DNA of 8,465 bases from Hyphomicrobiales bacterium (GCA_017304505.1 JAFKKQ010000377.1:1-8465); one strand, 5' to 3'. Positions 1-5,688 are shown, counted from the stretch's first letter. A program made the numbers and translations. Notes: generated by a model not told the origin, from the letters alone.

Positions 1-653
1 AGGCCGGTCCCGTGCTGCTCGGCGGCGCGGCGGTCCCCGCTCCCATCGAGCGGCTGCTGATCGCGGACGATTCGTTCGCGCAAGCCGACGCACCAGTCGC
101 CGCCCTGTTGCGCGACGCGCTTATCGCTGCGAACGATATCCTGCCGAAACCACAGCCCATCCGCATCGCGCCCGACGGCTTCGACGTCTGGCGCGAGCCG
201 TTACGGATTATCCAGGCTTACGAAACCTGGCAGGTCTACGGCCGGTTCGTCGAGGAAAAGCATCCGCGGCTCGGCCAAGGCGTCGCCGAGCGCATGCAGA
301 TCGCCGCGAATGTGACGAAGGCCGAGGCCGACGCCGCGCGCAAAATCCACACGGCCGCGCGCGAGCACATCCGTGCGCAGATTCCTCCCGGCACGGTGAT
401 GGCGCTGCCGTCGGCGCCCTGCATTGCGCCGCTGATCGAAAGCTCGGCCGAGGATTTGGAATCGTTCCGCGTGCGGGTCATGCGGCTGACCTGCGTCGCA
501 GGCTTCGGCGGCCTGCCGCAAGTGTCGATTCCGATCGGCACGATCGACGGCTGCCCGGTCGGCCTGTCGTTCGTCGGCTGGGCCGGCGGCGACGAGGTGT
601 TGCTTGACCTCGCCGCCTCGCTGTCGCGCCTATGCGGCGCGACGCGGCCTTAG
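1..653 (+). CDS. Amidase-signature family hydrolase, C-terminal part (5' end outside window)
   Basis: The frame is open from the first bases (first full codon at 3), so the gene begins upstream; the GTG at 12 is internal. About 216 residues are visible. Amidase-signature enzymes hydrolyse amide bonds with a Lys-cisSer-Ser triad, which would lie in the missing N-terminal half. What is seen is the C-terminal half: RLLIADDSF near the left edge, a helical middle with RIIQAYETWQVYGRFVEEKH, then ALPSAPCIAP, and the characteristic end GLPQVSIPIG followed by GCPVGLSFVG. The spacing and wording resemble the AMI1 (indole-3-acetamide hydrolase) and general amidase branch, but the substrate cannot be read from this half. 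The stop at 651-653 is 11 bases from the stop of the opposing small membrane protein gene, and I see no clear terminator between them. GC content is very high (48 of the first 60 bases), as expected for a resident gene. Confidence 0.9.
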   Translation, partial: AGPVLLGGAAVPAPIERLLIADDSFAQADAPVAALLRDALIAANDILPKPQPIRIAPDGFDVWREPLRIIQAYETWQVYGRFVEEKHPRLGQGVAERMQIAANVTKAEADAARKIHTAAREHIRAQIPPGTVMALPSAPCIAPLIESSAEDLESFRVRVMRLTCVAGFGGLPQVSIPIGTIDGCPVGLSFVGWAGGDEVLLDLAASLSRLCGATRP

Positions 654-664
654 AATCCGCCGGC

Positions 665-865
665 TCAGGTCGCGGCGGCAGCGCCCGACGGGCGGTCGAC
701 AATCGCCAACGCGATGCGCCAAGCCACCCAATACATCGCGAAGTAGATCAGGATGAACGCGGTCAGCGCGAGCGATGGAGAATAGTGATCGAGGAGCAGC
801 CCGATACCAACCGACACCGCCTGGCCGATGGCCACGCAGATAACGTAGACAACCAAGATGCGCAT
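665..865 (-). CDS. Small two-helix membrane protein, 66 aa, function unknown
   Basis: I do not recognise this protein by name. It is 66 residues long, with two clear hydrophobic segments at about residues 3-25 and 33-56, joined by a short polar turn (DHYSPS), and a short tail ending in a run of alanines. This is the build of a small inner-membrane hairpin protein. The ATG at 863-865 has AGGGG six bases upstream on the minus strand, a usable ribosome binding site, which supports this start. It converges on the amidase gene. It is downstream of, and on the same strand as, the glycosyltransferase, with about 190 bases between them, so co-transcription is possible but not shown. Its function is open; a role in an envelope process is only a guess from the membrane location. 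Confidence 0.7.
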   Translation of the reverse strand: MRILVVYVICVAIGQAVSVGIGLLLDHYSPSLALTAFILIYFAMYWVAWRIALAIVDRPSGAAAAT

Positions 866-912
866 CTGTCGCCCCTATTTTAGTGCAGGAGTAATTTTGG
901 ATGCGCCCGCGT

Positions 913-931
913 GCAGATCAAGCCGATCTGC
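913..931. repeat. Perfect 7-bp inverted repeat upstream of the small membrane gene
   Basis: GCAGATC at 913-919 and GATCTGC at 925-931 are exact reverse complements around a 5-base loop. No T-run follows on either strand, so it does not look like an intrinsic terminator. It lies about 50-70 bases upstream of the ATG of the 66-aa membrane protein and could be a transcript hairpin or a dyad for a regulator. The role is unknown. Confidence 0.35.
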
Positions 932-948
932 GGCAAATCGTCTGCGAC

Positions 949-1055
949 TTAGCGCCGCCGCCGGACAGGTTTTGTTTCCCATTCCGGATGGGCGTCGAAC
1001 GCTTTGTTCACGAGCCAGCCGCCGACGAACGGGACGATGCAATCCCAGGTATCAT
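949..1055 (-). pseudogene. Short frameshifted reading frame starting in the glycosyltransferase stop
   Basis: The glycosyltransferase stop TGA (1052-1054) overlaps an ATG (1053-1055) in the usual ATGA coupling arrangement, but this ATG frame stops after 15 codons. One frame over, a protein-like stretch reads WDCIVPFVGGWLVNKAF, then DAHPEWETKPVRRRR, and ends at the stop at 949-951. It has a hydrophobic core and a basic tail, as small membrane-anchored proteins often do. It has no ATG, and its only possible start, a GTG at 1009-1011, would remove the hydrophobic part. One extra base between the second codon and the TGG would join the ATG to the coding-like frame and give a protein of about 35 residues. 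I therefore read it as a frameshifted small gene or a sequencing indel. It may also be chance. Confidence 0.3.
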
Positions 1056-2329
1056 TTTACGGAAGTCGCGTCGGCAGGATGCGCTGTCAGCAAGGTCTTG
1101 TTTGGAACAGGCGCACCGATGCTGGCCAGGATATTCGCAATTCGAATGTCATTCGCCTCCAGCGAGTGTGGGCCTGACATGAGCCGGAGACCCGCTTGCG
1201 AAATCGATCTCCAAAGATCGGCATCGCGATACAGTTCCTCGATCCGCTCAGCGAATTCCGACGGCGAATGTGCCAAGAGCACCGTCTGGCGATCATGCAC
1301 GTTCATGCCTTCGGCCGCGATCGGTGACACGACACAGGGAACACCGTGAGCCAGCGCCGACGCGACCTTGCCTTTGGCGCCGGCACCGACGCGCAGGGGC
1401 GCGACCATGACACGAATGGTGCTCAACTCCGATGCAAGGTCTTCAACGTAGCCGCGAACGACAAGGCCCTTGTCCCGACGCTTCGCCAGTTCTTCCGGCA
1501 TTGAAGCCCCCATCGCAATGAATTCGGCCTCCGGAATTCGTTTGCGGACGAGCGGCCAGATGTCGTCGAGGAAATGCCGAAGGCCATCGACATTCGGCGC
1601 ATGAAAATAACCGCCGACGAATGCGATATTCTTGCGTTCATCGAAATCGTTGACATTGCGGGCAACCGCGCGCGCCAAAGGAACGGTAAAGACCGTACTG
1701 TCAGGGAGGAGACTGCTTAAGAGCCAATGTTCTTCATACGAAACGACGATGGTGGCATCCGCCAAACGGACAAGAGCGAGTTCCCTCGCTTTGGTCTTGG
1801 CAGCAAGGTCGAGAGCCTTGCGATCGTTGGTGAGCCGCGCGGTCCGTTCTTCGCGAAGATGATGAAGGTCAACGGTATTGAAGATGACCTTGGCCGATGG
1901 ACACGCGCGCCGGATGGATTCCATGAACACGCCGCCGTTATGAACGCGCGATAATATCGTCAGGTGGAGATAAGGCTTAAGCGTCGTAAAGAAATGATCC
2001 CGCTCGCCACCGAACGCGACAAATACAATTCGATAACCGATACGATGAAGCGCGTTCACAAGATTAACAGCGTCGATCGAGCCGGAATCCCTGTCTGGGG
2101 TCGGGTAGAACATATCTACGATCAAAGCCAGTGGCCGGCCGTCACCACGGATCCAGGACGGCACGTTCCGGATTCCCAGGATGCGCCTCGCGATGCGTCG
2201 GAACGGAATCTCACCGAACCGAAACGTGACGAAGTACCATCCGAGTTGAAGAATGCGACGCATGGAGGGTGCAAAGCGTGCCACCCAGCGCGCGACAAGG
2301 TTCATCAGAGCGGGCGTCAAACGACGCAT
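1052..2329 (-). CDS. GT4-type (GT-B fold) glycosyltransferase, 425 aa
   Basis: The protein is predicted to transfer a sugar from a nucleotide donor to a lipid or glycan acceptor at the inner face of the cytoplasmic membrane. Residues 1-60 are basic and amphipathic. The N-terminal Rossmann half begins at LALIVDMFYPTPDRDSGS (residues 67-84), the acceptor-side signature of this branch, and carries FNTVDLHHLREER (150-162). The donor-binding half starts at NIAFVGGYFHAPNVDGL (234-250). It has the late loop VAPLRVGAGAKGKVASALAHG (309-329), where the lysine-containing loop replaces the classic EX7E pair, and SPIAAEGM (335-342). Length is normal. The ATG at 2329 lacks a good Shine-Dalgarno sequence; internal ATGs at 2305 and 2263 are no better. 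Several stretches have about 48-57% GC against 65-80% in neighbours, suggesting acquisition by transfer. No other polysaccharide gene is adjacent, so the glycan made is unknown. Confidence 0.88.
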   Translation of the reverse strand: MRRLTPALMNLVARWVARFAPSMRRILQLGWYFVTFRFGEIPFRRIARRILGIRNVPSWIRGDGRPLALIVDMFYPTPDRDSGSIDAVNLVNALHRIGYRIVFVAFGGERDHFFTTLKPYLHLTILSRVHNGGVFMESIRRACPSAKVIFNTVDLHHLREERTARLTNDRKALDLAAKTKARELALVRLADATIVVSYEEHWLLSSLLPDSTVFTVPLARAVARNVNDFDERKNIAFVGGYFHAPNVDGLRHFLDDIWPLVRKRIPEAEFIAMGASMPEELAKRRDKGLVVRGYVEDLASELSTIRVMVAPLRVGAGAKGKVASALAHGVPCVVSPIAAEGMNVHDRQTVLLAHSPSEFAERIEELYRDADLWRSISQAGLRLMSGPHSLEANDIRIANILASIGAPVPNKTLLTAHPADATSVK

Positions 2330-2440
2330 GCAATATTTGACCGTGGTTCAAAATAAACGCGACCGAAGAAACAATATCGATGGACGTCCCGAACACTTCG
2401 AAGGCGTGATGCAAAGTGCATTCGCAAAGCGCGATCGCAA

Positions 2441-2587
2441 TCACCCGCGCATGGCCTCGCTGGCCCGCGCATCTTTGCTGGAGTACTCGACGGTCTTGTT
2501 GCCATTGCGCGGCAGCGTGTCGCCTGCGTAGCCCAGTACCATTATAGTCCCATTGTCATGGAATGCGTATGGAAAGGCCACGACCAT
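2441..2587 (-). CDS. Possible small protein of 48 aa, unrecognised
   Basis: This is a minus-strand frame from ATG at 2585-2587 to TGA at 2441-2443. It encodes MVVAFPYAFHDNGTIMVLGY followed by AGDTLPRNGNKTVEYSSKDA and a short end. From residue 16 on, the third codon positions are mostly G or C, and the composition (glycine turns, alternating hydrophobic and polar residues) is protein-like. Against it, there is no good Shine-Dalgarno sequence before the ATG. The frame remains open upstream to a TAA at 2657-2659, so the start could also be a GTG at 2620 or the ATG at 2542. It may be a genuine small gene, the tail of a decayed larger gene, or chance. It precedes the glycosyltransferase by about 110 bases on the same strand. 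Confidence 0.3.
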   Translation of the reverse strand: MVVAFPYAFHDNGTIMVLGYAGDTLPRNGNKTVEYSSKDARASEAMRG

Positions 2588-2705
2588 TCCAGAGGAATTC
2601 GATCGTGAACGCGCATTCACAATCGGCCAAGTCGGAGCGGCAGAGCGCTTTGTTTTTTAAAACCGAGAATGGTCAGCGCAAACGTTTTGGCCCCCCGGCC
2701 AAGCA

Positions 2706-2756
2706 TAAAAATGGCTGGGCAGGCGAAACGGGATCGAGCGCGGTGCGGGGCCCAGC
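2706..2756 (-). terminator. Candidate intrinsic terminator of the rreB-like transcript
   Basis: Read on the minus strand, GCTGGGC (2750-2756) pairs perfectly with GCCCAGC (2714-2720), a 7-bp GC-rich stem around a 29-base loop. Two bases later comes TTTTT (2707-2711). The large loop and the two-base offset make it less than ideal, but it is the only stem followed by a T-run downstream of the small gene. Confidence 0.4.
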
Positions 2757-2759
2757 AGA

Positions 2760-2802
2760 CCCTCGGCGCGCTGCGGGCAGGAAGCCGGTCAGGCGCCGAG
2801 GG
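2760..2802 (-). terminator. Strong hairpin just after the rreB-like reading frame
   Basis: CCCTCGGCGC at 2760-2769 and GCGCCGAGGG at 2793-2802 form a perfect 10-bp stem; further pairs are possible inside the 23-base loop (CTG/CAG and CGG/CCG). It begins 14 bases after the small frame's stop codon on the minus strand. No T-run follows, so it is either a 3'-end stabilising hairpin or a terminator that works with the next stem at 2714-2756. I am sure of the hairpin and less sure that it ends transcription. Confidence 0.5.
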
Positions 2803-2816
2803 GTAATTATTGAAAA

Positions 2817-2879
2817 TCAAACATTGCCAATGGCTTGGCGATCCAGTTTGACCACCGAGCACCGTGGCGAATGAGACAC
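2817..2879 (-). CDS. rreB: rreB-like 20-residue peptide with extended Shine-Dalgarno
   Basis: This is a GTG-started frame of 20 codons, MSHSPRCSVVKLDRQAIGNV, ending in TGA at 2817-2819. The core GGAGG lies seven bases before the GTG, an ideal distance, and is part of a 17-base perfect complement to the 16S rRNA 3' end whose last base is the G of the GTG. From memory, rreB (ribosome-regulated expression in Bradyrhizobiaceae) is a small mRNA of about 165 nt with a 17-nt Shine-Dalgarno and a GTG start. It encodes a 14-residue peptide that is weakly translated because both features hold the ribosome back. The same three traits and a transcript of similar size are seen here. The frame is 20 codons rather than 14, so this is an rreB-type gene by architecture, not by peptide identity. 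It is followed by GC-rich hairpins. The peptide has no membrane segment and no recognisable domain; the RNA's ribosome binding may matter more than the product. Confidence 0.65.
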   Translation of the reverse strand: MSHSPRCSVVKLDRQAIGNV

Positions 2880-2895
2880 TGGATCACCTCCTTTC
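2879..2895 (-). promoter_or_regulatory. Extended 17-nt Shine-Dalgarno sequence
   Basis: On the minus strand the sequence GAAAGGAGGTGATCCAG matches, base for base, the reverse complement of the alphaproteobacterial 16S rRNA 3' end (CTGGATCACCTCCTTTC). Ordinary ribosome binding sites use 4-8 bases. Its last base is shared with the GTG start at 2877-2879. Pairing this long should hold the 30S subunit on the message and slow release into elongation, as reported for rreB. Confidence 0.8.
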
Positions 2896-2916
2896 GGTTG
2901 TTGCGGGAAGAACCCC

Positions 2917-2945
2917 AATATAGCGCCGTCCTGCCGATTCGAAAG
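2917..2945 (-). promoter_or_regulatory. Candidate promoter of the rreB-like unit
   Basis: On the minus strand, TATATT at 2917-2922 is a good -10 element. The hexamer 17 bases upstream (CTTTCG, 2940-2945) is a poor -35, which is common in this group. Transcription would start near 2910, giving a leader of about 30 bases and a transcript of roughly 150-205 bases depending on which hairpin ends it. That fits the length I recall for the rreB mRNA. Confidence 0.4.
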
Positions 2946-2966
2946 GATCGATGCGCAATGCCGCGG

Positions 2967-3305
2967 TCAGCCGGGGCCTGCCCGCAAGGCTCGCGAGATC
3001 GCATCCAGATTGAACGGCTCCGACACGGCCTCGCGAACGGCAGCGCCCGAAGCAAAGCAATCCTCCCAGCCGTTCGCCTCGGTGAAGAACGTCAGGCATG
3101 CCGGGTTGTCGATGCGGCAGACGCGCTTCGACACGTCATAGGTGACAGCCGGCGATGCGTCGCAGGCGTCGGCAGCGGCGAATGTCTTGCGACGCATGAT
3201 CGTCTCGTGGCCGAAGCCGACAAGCAGGACCAGCGCGATGACCGTCATTCCGGTCACCGCTGTCATCAATCGGTCCGCCCCCGGCATCGGCTCGCCTCGC
3301 CGCAT
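2967..3305 (-). CDS. Single-pass membrane protein with four cysteines, 112 aa, unknown function
   Basis: I do not recognise a family. The start is placed at the ATG at 3303-3305 because GGAGGAG lies seven bases upstream; the alternative ATG at 3320 adds five residues but has no such site. A hydrophobic segment at residues 15-32 is followed by a basic patch (MRRK, 37-40). The C-terminal domain of about 70 residues carries cysteines at 48, 63, 70 and 83 in the context DACDAS, KRVCRIDNPAC and GWEDCF. Four spaced cysteines behind a membrane anchor suggest a domain with two disulfides exposed to the periplasm, although the charges do not fix the orientation. It lies 88 bases upstream of the rreB-like frame on the same strand, but that unit has its own candidate promoter. 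The 234 bases between this gene and yaiI hold nothing certain on the minus strand. Confidence 0.65.
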   Translation of the reverse strand: MRRGEPMPGADRLMTAVTGMTVIALVLLVGFGHETIMRRKTFAAADACDASPAVTYDVSKRVCRIDNPACLTFFTEANGWEDCFASGAAVREAVSEPFNLDAISRALRAGPG

Positions 3306-3539
3306 CGAAATCTCCTCCATCCGTTTGCATCGCGGGCACGGTAGTCACGCATCCGGTGGGGTGAATTCGGAATTTGACGACCGGCGCAACATGGTTAAGC
3401 GAACGTCAACGCCGCATCGGCGCGATGGAAAATCGCCAGCAAGACCGGGCGCTTCGCCGAAACCCGACGCAACCGGCGCCCACGCCATCGCCACATTCTA
3501 TGCACAGCAGGCCGACGCAATGCGCGAGGCCGGCCGGCG

Positions 3540-4022
3540 TTATCGATGCGAATCGGCACGCCTGATTCGCACGATGGCCCGGTCGAGCGCGGAGAGAAAT
3601 CGCGAGCGGTCACGCGGCTCGAACGCTTTGGGCCCGCCGGTGACCGCGCCGGCCGAGCGCAACTCGTGCAGCAGGTTGCGCGTCGCCAGCGTCATGCCGA
3701 TGCTGTCGTCGTCGAACGGCTTGCCGTTGGGTGCAATAACGGTCGCGCCGGCCTTCACGCTGCGACCGGCCAGCGGCACGTCCGCGGTGACGACGATATC
3801 GCCCCGCCCCGCCCGCTCCGCGATCCAGTCGTCGGCGACATCCAGCCCCGCACCGACCACGACGCGCTCGATCCACCGTTCGCGCGGCACGGCGATGGGG
3901 CTGTTGCTGACGATAAAGACCTTGAGCCCGTGCCGCTCGGCGACACGATAAATCTCATTCTTCACCGGACAGGCGTCGGCATCGACGTAAATCTGAAGGG
4001 GCTTGGATGCAGTCTCGGACAT
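3540..4022 (-). CDS. yaiI: YaiI/YqxD family protein (DUF188, PIN-like), 160 aa
   Basis: This is a clear member of the UPF0178/DUF188 family, found widely in bacteria and related in fold to PIN nucleases; its cellular role is not established. The hallmarks are all present: [10 protein letters not shown] at residues 12-21 with the acidic pair D14 and D16, FIVSNSP (36-42), the [16 protein letters not shown] stretch (55-70), [11 protein letters not shown] (75-85) with T79 and D81, and the C-terminal [21 protein letters not shown] (97-117). The length is usual for the family. The acidic residues would form the metal site expected of PIN-like enzymes, so a nuclease activity is plausible but unproven. 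It is divergent from the 124-aa gene, sharing a 110-base upstream region, and is a standalone gene here. The ATG at 4022 has only a weak ribosome binding site (AGGTTGG further upstream). Confidence 0.93.
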   Translation of the reverse strand: MSETASKPLQIYVDADACPVKNEIYRVAERHGLKVFIVSNSPIAVPRERWIERVVVGAGLDVADDWIAERAGRGDIVVTADVPLAGRSVKAGATVIAPNGKPFDDDSIGMTLATRNLLHELRSAGAVTGGPKAFEPRDRSRFLSALDRAIVRIRRADSHR

Positions 4023-4132
4023 CGGCGCACCAACCTAGCACGTTCCTTGCGCCGGGGCGCGCCAACTGCGCCGCCTCAGATTCACCCGCTTCGCTACGCT
4101 TTATATCGGAACGCCCGTTGAGAACATATCCC

Positions 4133-4507
4133 ATGAGCATCCGCATCCATCAGTCGGAGCCTTCTCCCGCGACCGCCAAGCGCCTCGCCGAAAGACTCCG
4201 GCAACGCGCCCCGCAATCCTGCGGGAAGGCACACGACGTTCTTCTGGCGACGAGAGCTTATGCCGATCCAAAGCAGACCGCCGACGCGCAGGCGGATTCA
4301 ATGCAGGATTTGCAGCAACGCATTCACGGCTTGCGCGACAGCCTCGTGGCTGAAGGCTATGTGACGCGCCCCTACCTCCCCGCGGCGGAGGTGTTGTTTG
4401 CGTTTCTCAGCGATTACTCCGACGCGCACCCGGACTGGCGGCACGAATATTCGGCTCTCAACCGCATCATCCCGAGGAGTTTCCCGGCCGACCAAGTCTC
4501 AGACTAG
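4133..4507 (+). CDS. Hypothetical soluble protein, 124 aa
   Basis: I do not recognise this protein. The ATG at 4133 is preferred over the in-frame ATG at 4007, because the extra 42 residues would overlap the yaiI start and lack protein-like composition. From 4133 the protein is mostly helical and polar. It has ATAKRLAERLRQRAP near the start, a middle with QADSMQDLQQRIHGLRDSLVAEG, then VTRPYLPAAEVLFAFLSDYSD and a tail with HPDWRHEYSALNRIIPRSF. It has one cysteine (about residue 30), no signal peptide and no membrane segment, suggesting a cytoplasmic protein. TATATC at 4102-4107 could be a -10 element giving a short leader, with a poor -35. It is divergent from yaiI and stops eight bases from the stop of the VWA gene, which converges on it. 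Third codon positions are G/C-rich, so I believe the gene is real. Confidence 0.7.
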   Translation: MSIRIHQSEPSPATAKRLAERLRQRAPQSCGKAHDVLLATRAYADPKQTADAQADSMQDLQQRIHGLRDSLVAEGYVTRPYLPAAEVLFAFLSDYSDAHPDWRHEYSALNRIIPRSFPADQVSD

Positions 4508-4515
4508 CCCATCCC

Positions 4516-5688
4516 TTACCGCACCAATTCCCGCATCGCCCGGTCCATCCCGTCGAGGGTGAGCGGATACATCCGCCCGCCCATGAGCCGGCGTATGAGG
4601 CGGATGGAATAGGTGTGCTCCCACAGACTCTCCGGCACCGGATTGAGCCAGACGCAGGCCGGATAGGTGCGCGTGAACCGCTCCATCCACACCGCGCCCG
4701 CTTCCTCGTTGTAGTGCTCGACCGATCCGCCCGGCGCCTCGATCTCGTAAGGGCTCATCGACGCATCGCCAACAAAGATCGCCTTGTAGTCGTGCGGATA
4801 GGTGTGCAGCACATCCCAGGTCGGCGTGGTTTCCTGGAATCTCCGGCGGTTCTCCTTCCACACCCGCTCATAGAGGCAATTGTGGAAGTAGAAATGCTCC
4901 ATGTGCTTGAACTCGGTGCGCGCCGCCGAGAACAGTTCCTCCGTCGCCTTGATGTGCCAGTCCATCGAGCCGCCGATGTCGTAGAACATCAGCACCTTCA
5001 CCGCGTTGTGCCGCTCCGGCCGCATCTGGATGTCGAGATAGCCTTTGTGGGCGGTGCCCCGGATGGTGCTGTCGAGGTCAAGCTCGTCGGGCGCGCCGGT
5101 ACGGGCGAACTTGCGCAGCCGCCGTAGCGCCACCTTGATGTTGCGCGTGCCAAGCTCGACGTCGTCGGCGAGATCCTTGAACTCGCGCTTGTCCCACACC
5201 TTCACGGCGCGGCGGTGCGTGCTCTCGCCGCCGATGCGGATGCCTTCGGGGTTGTAGCCGGAGTTGCCAAACGGCGAGGTGCCGCCGGTGCCGATCCACT
5301 TGTTGCCGCCCTGGTGGCGGCCTTTCTGCTCGGCCATGCGCTGCTTCAACAATTCCAGAAGCTTGTCGATGCCGCCCAGCGCCTCGATCTGCCGCTTCTC
5401 CTCGTCAGTGAGATATTTTTCCGTGAGCGCCTTGAGCCAATCCTCCGGGATTTCCGCGGACAGCGACTCGCCCATCAGTTCAAGGCCCTTGAACACGGTC
5501 CCGAATACGCGGTCGAACTTGTCGAGGTTGCGCTCGTCCTTCACCAGCGCCGCACGGGCGAGATAATAAAAATCCTCCACGCGCCGGCCGGCGAGGTCGC
5601 GATCCATCGCCTCCATCAATGTCAGGTATTCGCGCAGCGTCACCGGAACGCCAGCGGATTTCAGTTCATGGAAGAAGGACACCAGCAT
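4516..5688 (-). CDS. CoxE-family VWA domain protein, 390 aa
   Basis: This is a VWA-domain protein of the CoxE (PF05762) type. Such proteins normally work with a MoxR-type AAA+ ATPase as a metal-insertion or protein-remodelling pair, as in maturation of CO dehydrogenase. The N-terminal part (1-120) is helical, with LVSFFHELKSAGVPVTLREY at residues 2-21. A glycine-rich linker (about 123-150) leads to the VWA domain from about 160. The metal-ion-dependent adhesion site is FYDIGGSMD (235-243), with D237, S241 and D243. A later acidic position falls in FVGDASMSPYEI (305-316), and the end WLNPVPESLWEHTYSI (347-362) is typical. Length is normal. The ATG at 5688 has no strong Shine-Dalgarno sequence. 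Upstream, 64 bases away on the same strand, is the PepSY gene, and no MoxR gene is visible, so its ATPase partner must be encoded elsewhere. The client protein is unknown. Confidence 0.88.
   Translation of the reverse strand: MLVSFFHELKSAGVPVTLREYLTLMEAMDRDLAGRRVEDFYYLARAALVKDERNLDKFDRVFGTVFKGLELMGESLSAEIPEDWLKALTEKYLTDEEKRQIEALGGIDKLLELLKQRMAEQKGRHQGGNKWIGTGGTSPFGNSGYNPEGIRIGGESTHRRAVKVWDKREFKDLADDVELGTRNIKVALRRLRKFARTGAPDELDLDSTIRGTAHKGYLDIQMRPERHNAVKVLMFYDIGGSMDWHIKATEELFSAARTEFKHMEHFYFHNCLYERVWKENRRRFQETTPTWDVLHTYPHDYKAIFVGDASMSPYEIEAPGGSVEHYNEEAGAVWMERFTRTYPACVWLNPVPESLWEHTYSIRLIRRLMGGRMYPLTLDGMDRAMRELVR

Larger units (their letters stand above)
2330..2816. other. 487-base gap between the glycosyltransferase and the rreB-like gene
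   Basis: No convincing long gene is present on either strand. The gap holds the downstream hairpins of the rreB-like unit (2706-2802), an unexplained 6-bp perfect stem with a C4 loop at 2687-2702 that has no T-run on its exit side on either strand, a T-run at 2653-2658, and a short coding-like minus-strand frame at 2441-2587. A perfect TATAAT (minus strand, 2541-2546) lies about 210 bases before the glycosyltransferase start but has no good -35 partner and sits inside that short frame, so I do not call it a promoter. Confidence 0.6.

Noticed and set aside
858..1349. Plus-strand open frame of 163 aa opposite the glycosyltransferase end
   Set aside because: No recognisable motif, cysteine- and serine-rich random-looking composition, and it is antisense to a well-supported gene.
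2541..2546. Consensus TATAAT on the minus strand upstream of the glycosyltransferase
   Set aside because: No matching -35 element at 16-18 bases, and the hexamer overlaps a possible coding frame; a match by chance is likely enough.
2687..2702. Perfect 6-bp stem TTGGCC/GGCCAA with a C4 loop
   Set aside because: No T-run follows on either strand in the exit direction, so I do not call it a terminator; a short GC-rich palindrome is easily found by chance.
2563..2874. Plus-strand frame of 103 aa over the rreB-like unit
   Set aside because: Composition is low-complexity (Arg, Pro, Gly) with no domain, and the minus-strand elements account for the sequence.
2807..2887. Alternative minus-strand frame from the GTG inside the extended Shine-Dalgarno (26 residues)
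   Set aside because: Its start lies within the anti-Shine-Dalgarno pairing region and has no ribosome binding site upstream, whereas the GTG at 2879 is ideally spaced.
2877..2895. Match to the 3' end of 16S rRNA on the plus strand, as if a fragment of an rRNA gene
   Set aside because: Only the terminal 17 bases match; the preceding plus-strand bases do not resemble the 16S helix that should come before them. A Shine-Dalgarno sequence for the minus-strand GTG explains it better.
4007..4132. 42-residue N-terminal extension of the 124-aa protein
   Set aside because: It overlaps the start of yaiI on the other strand, and its composition is unlike the rest of the protein.
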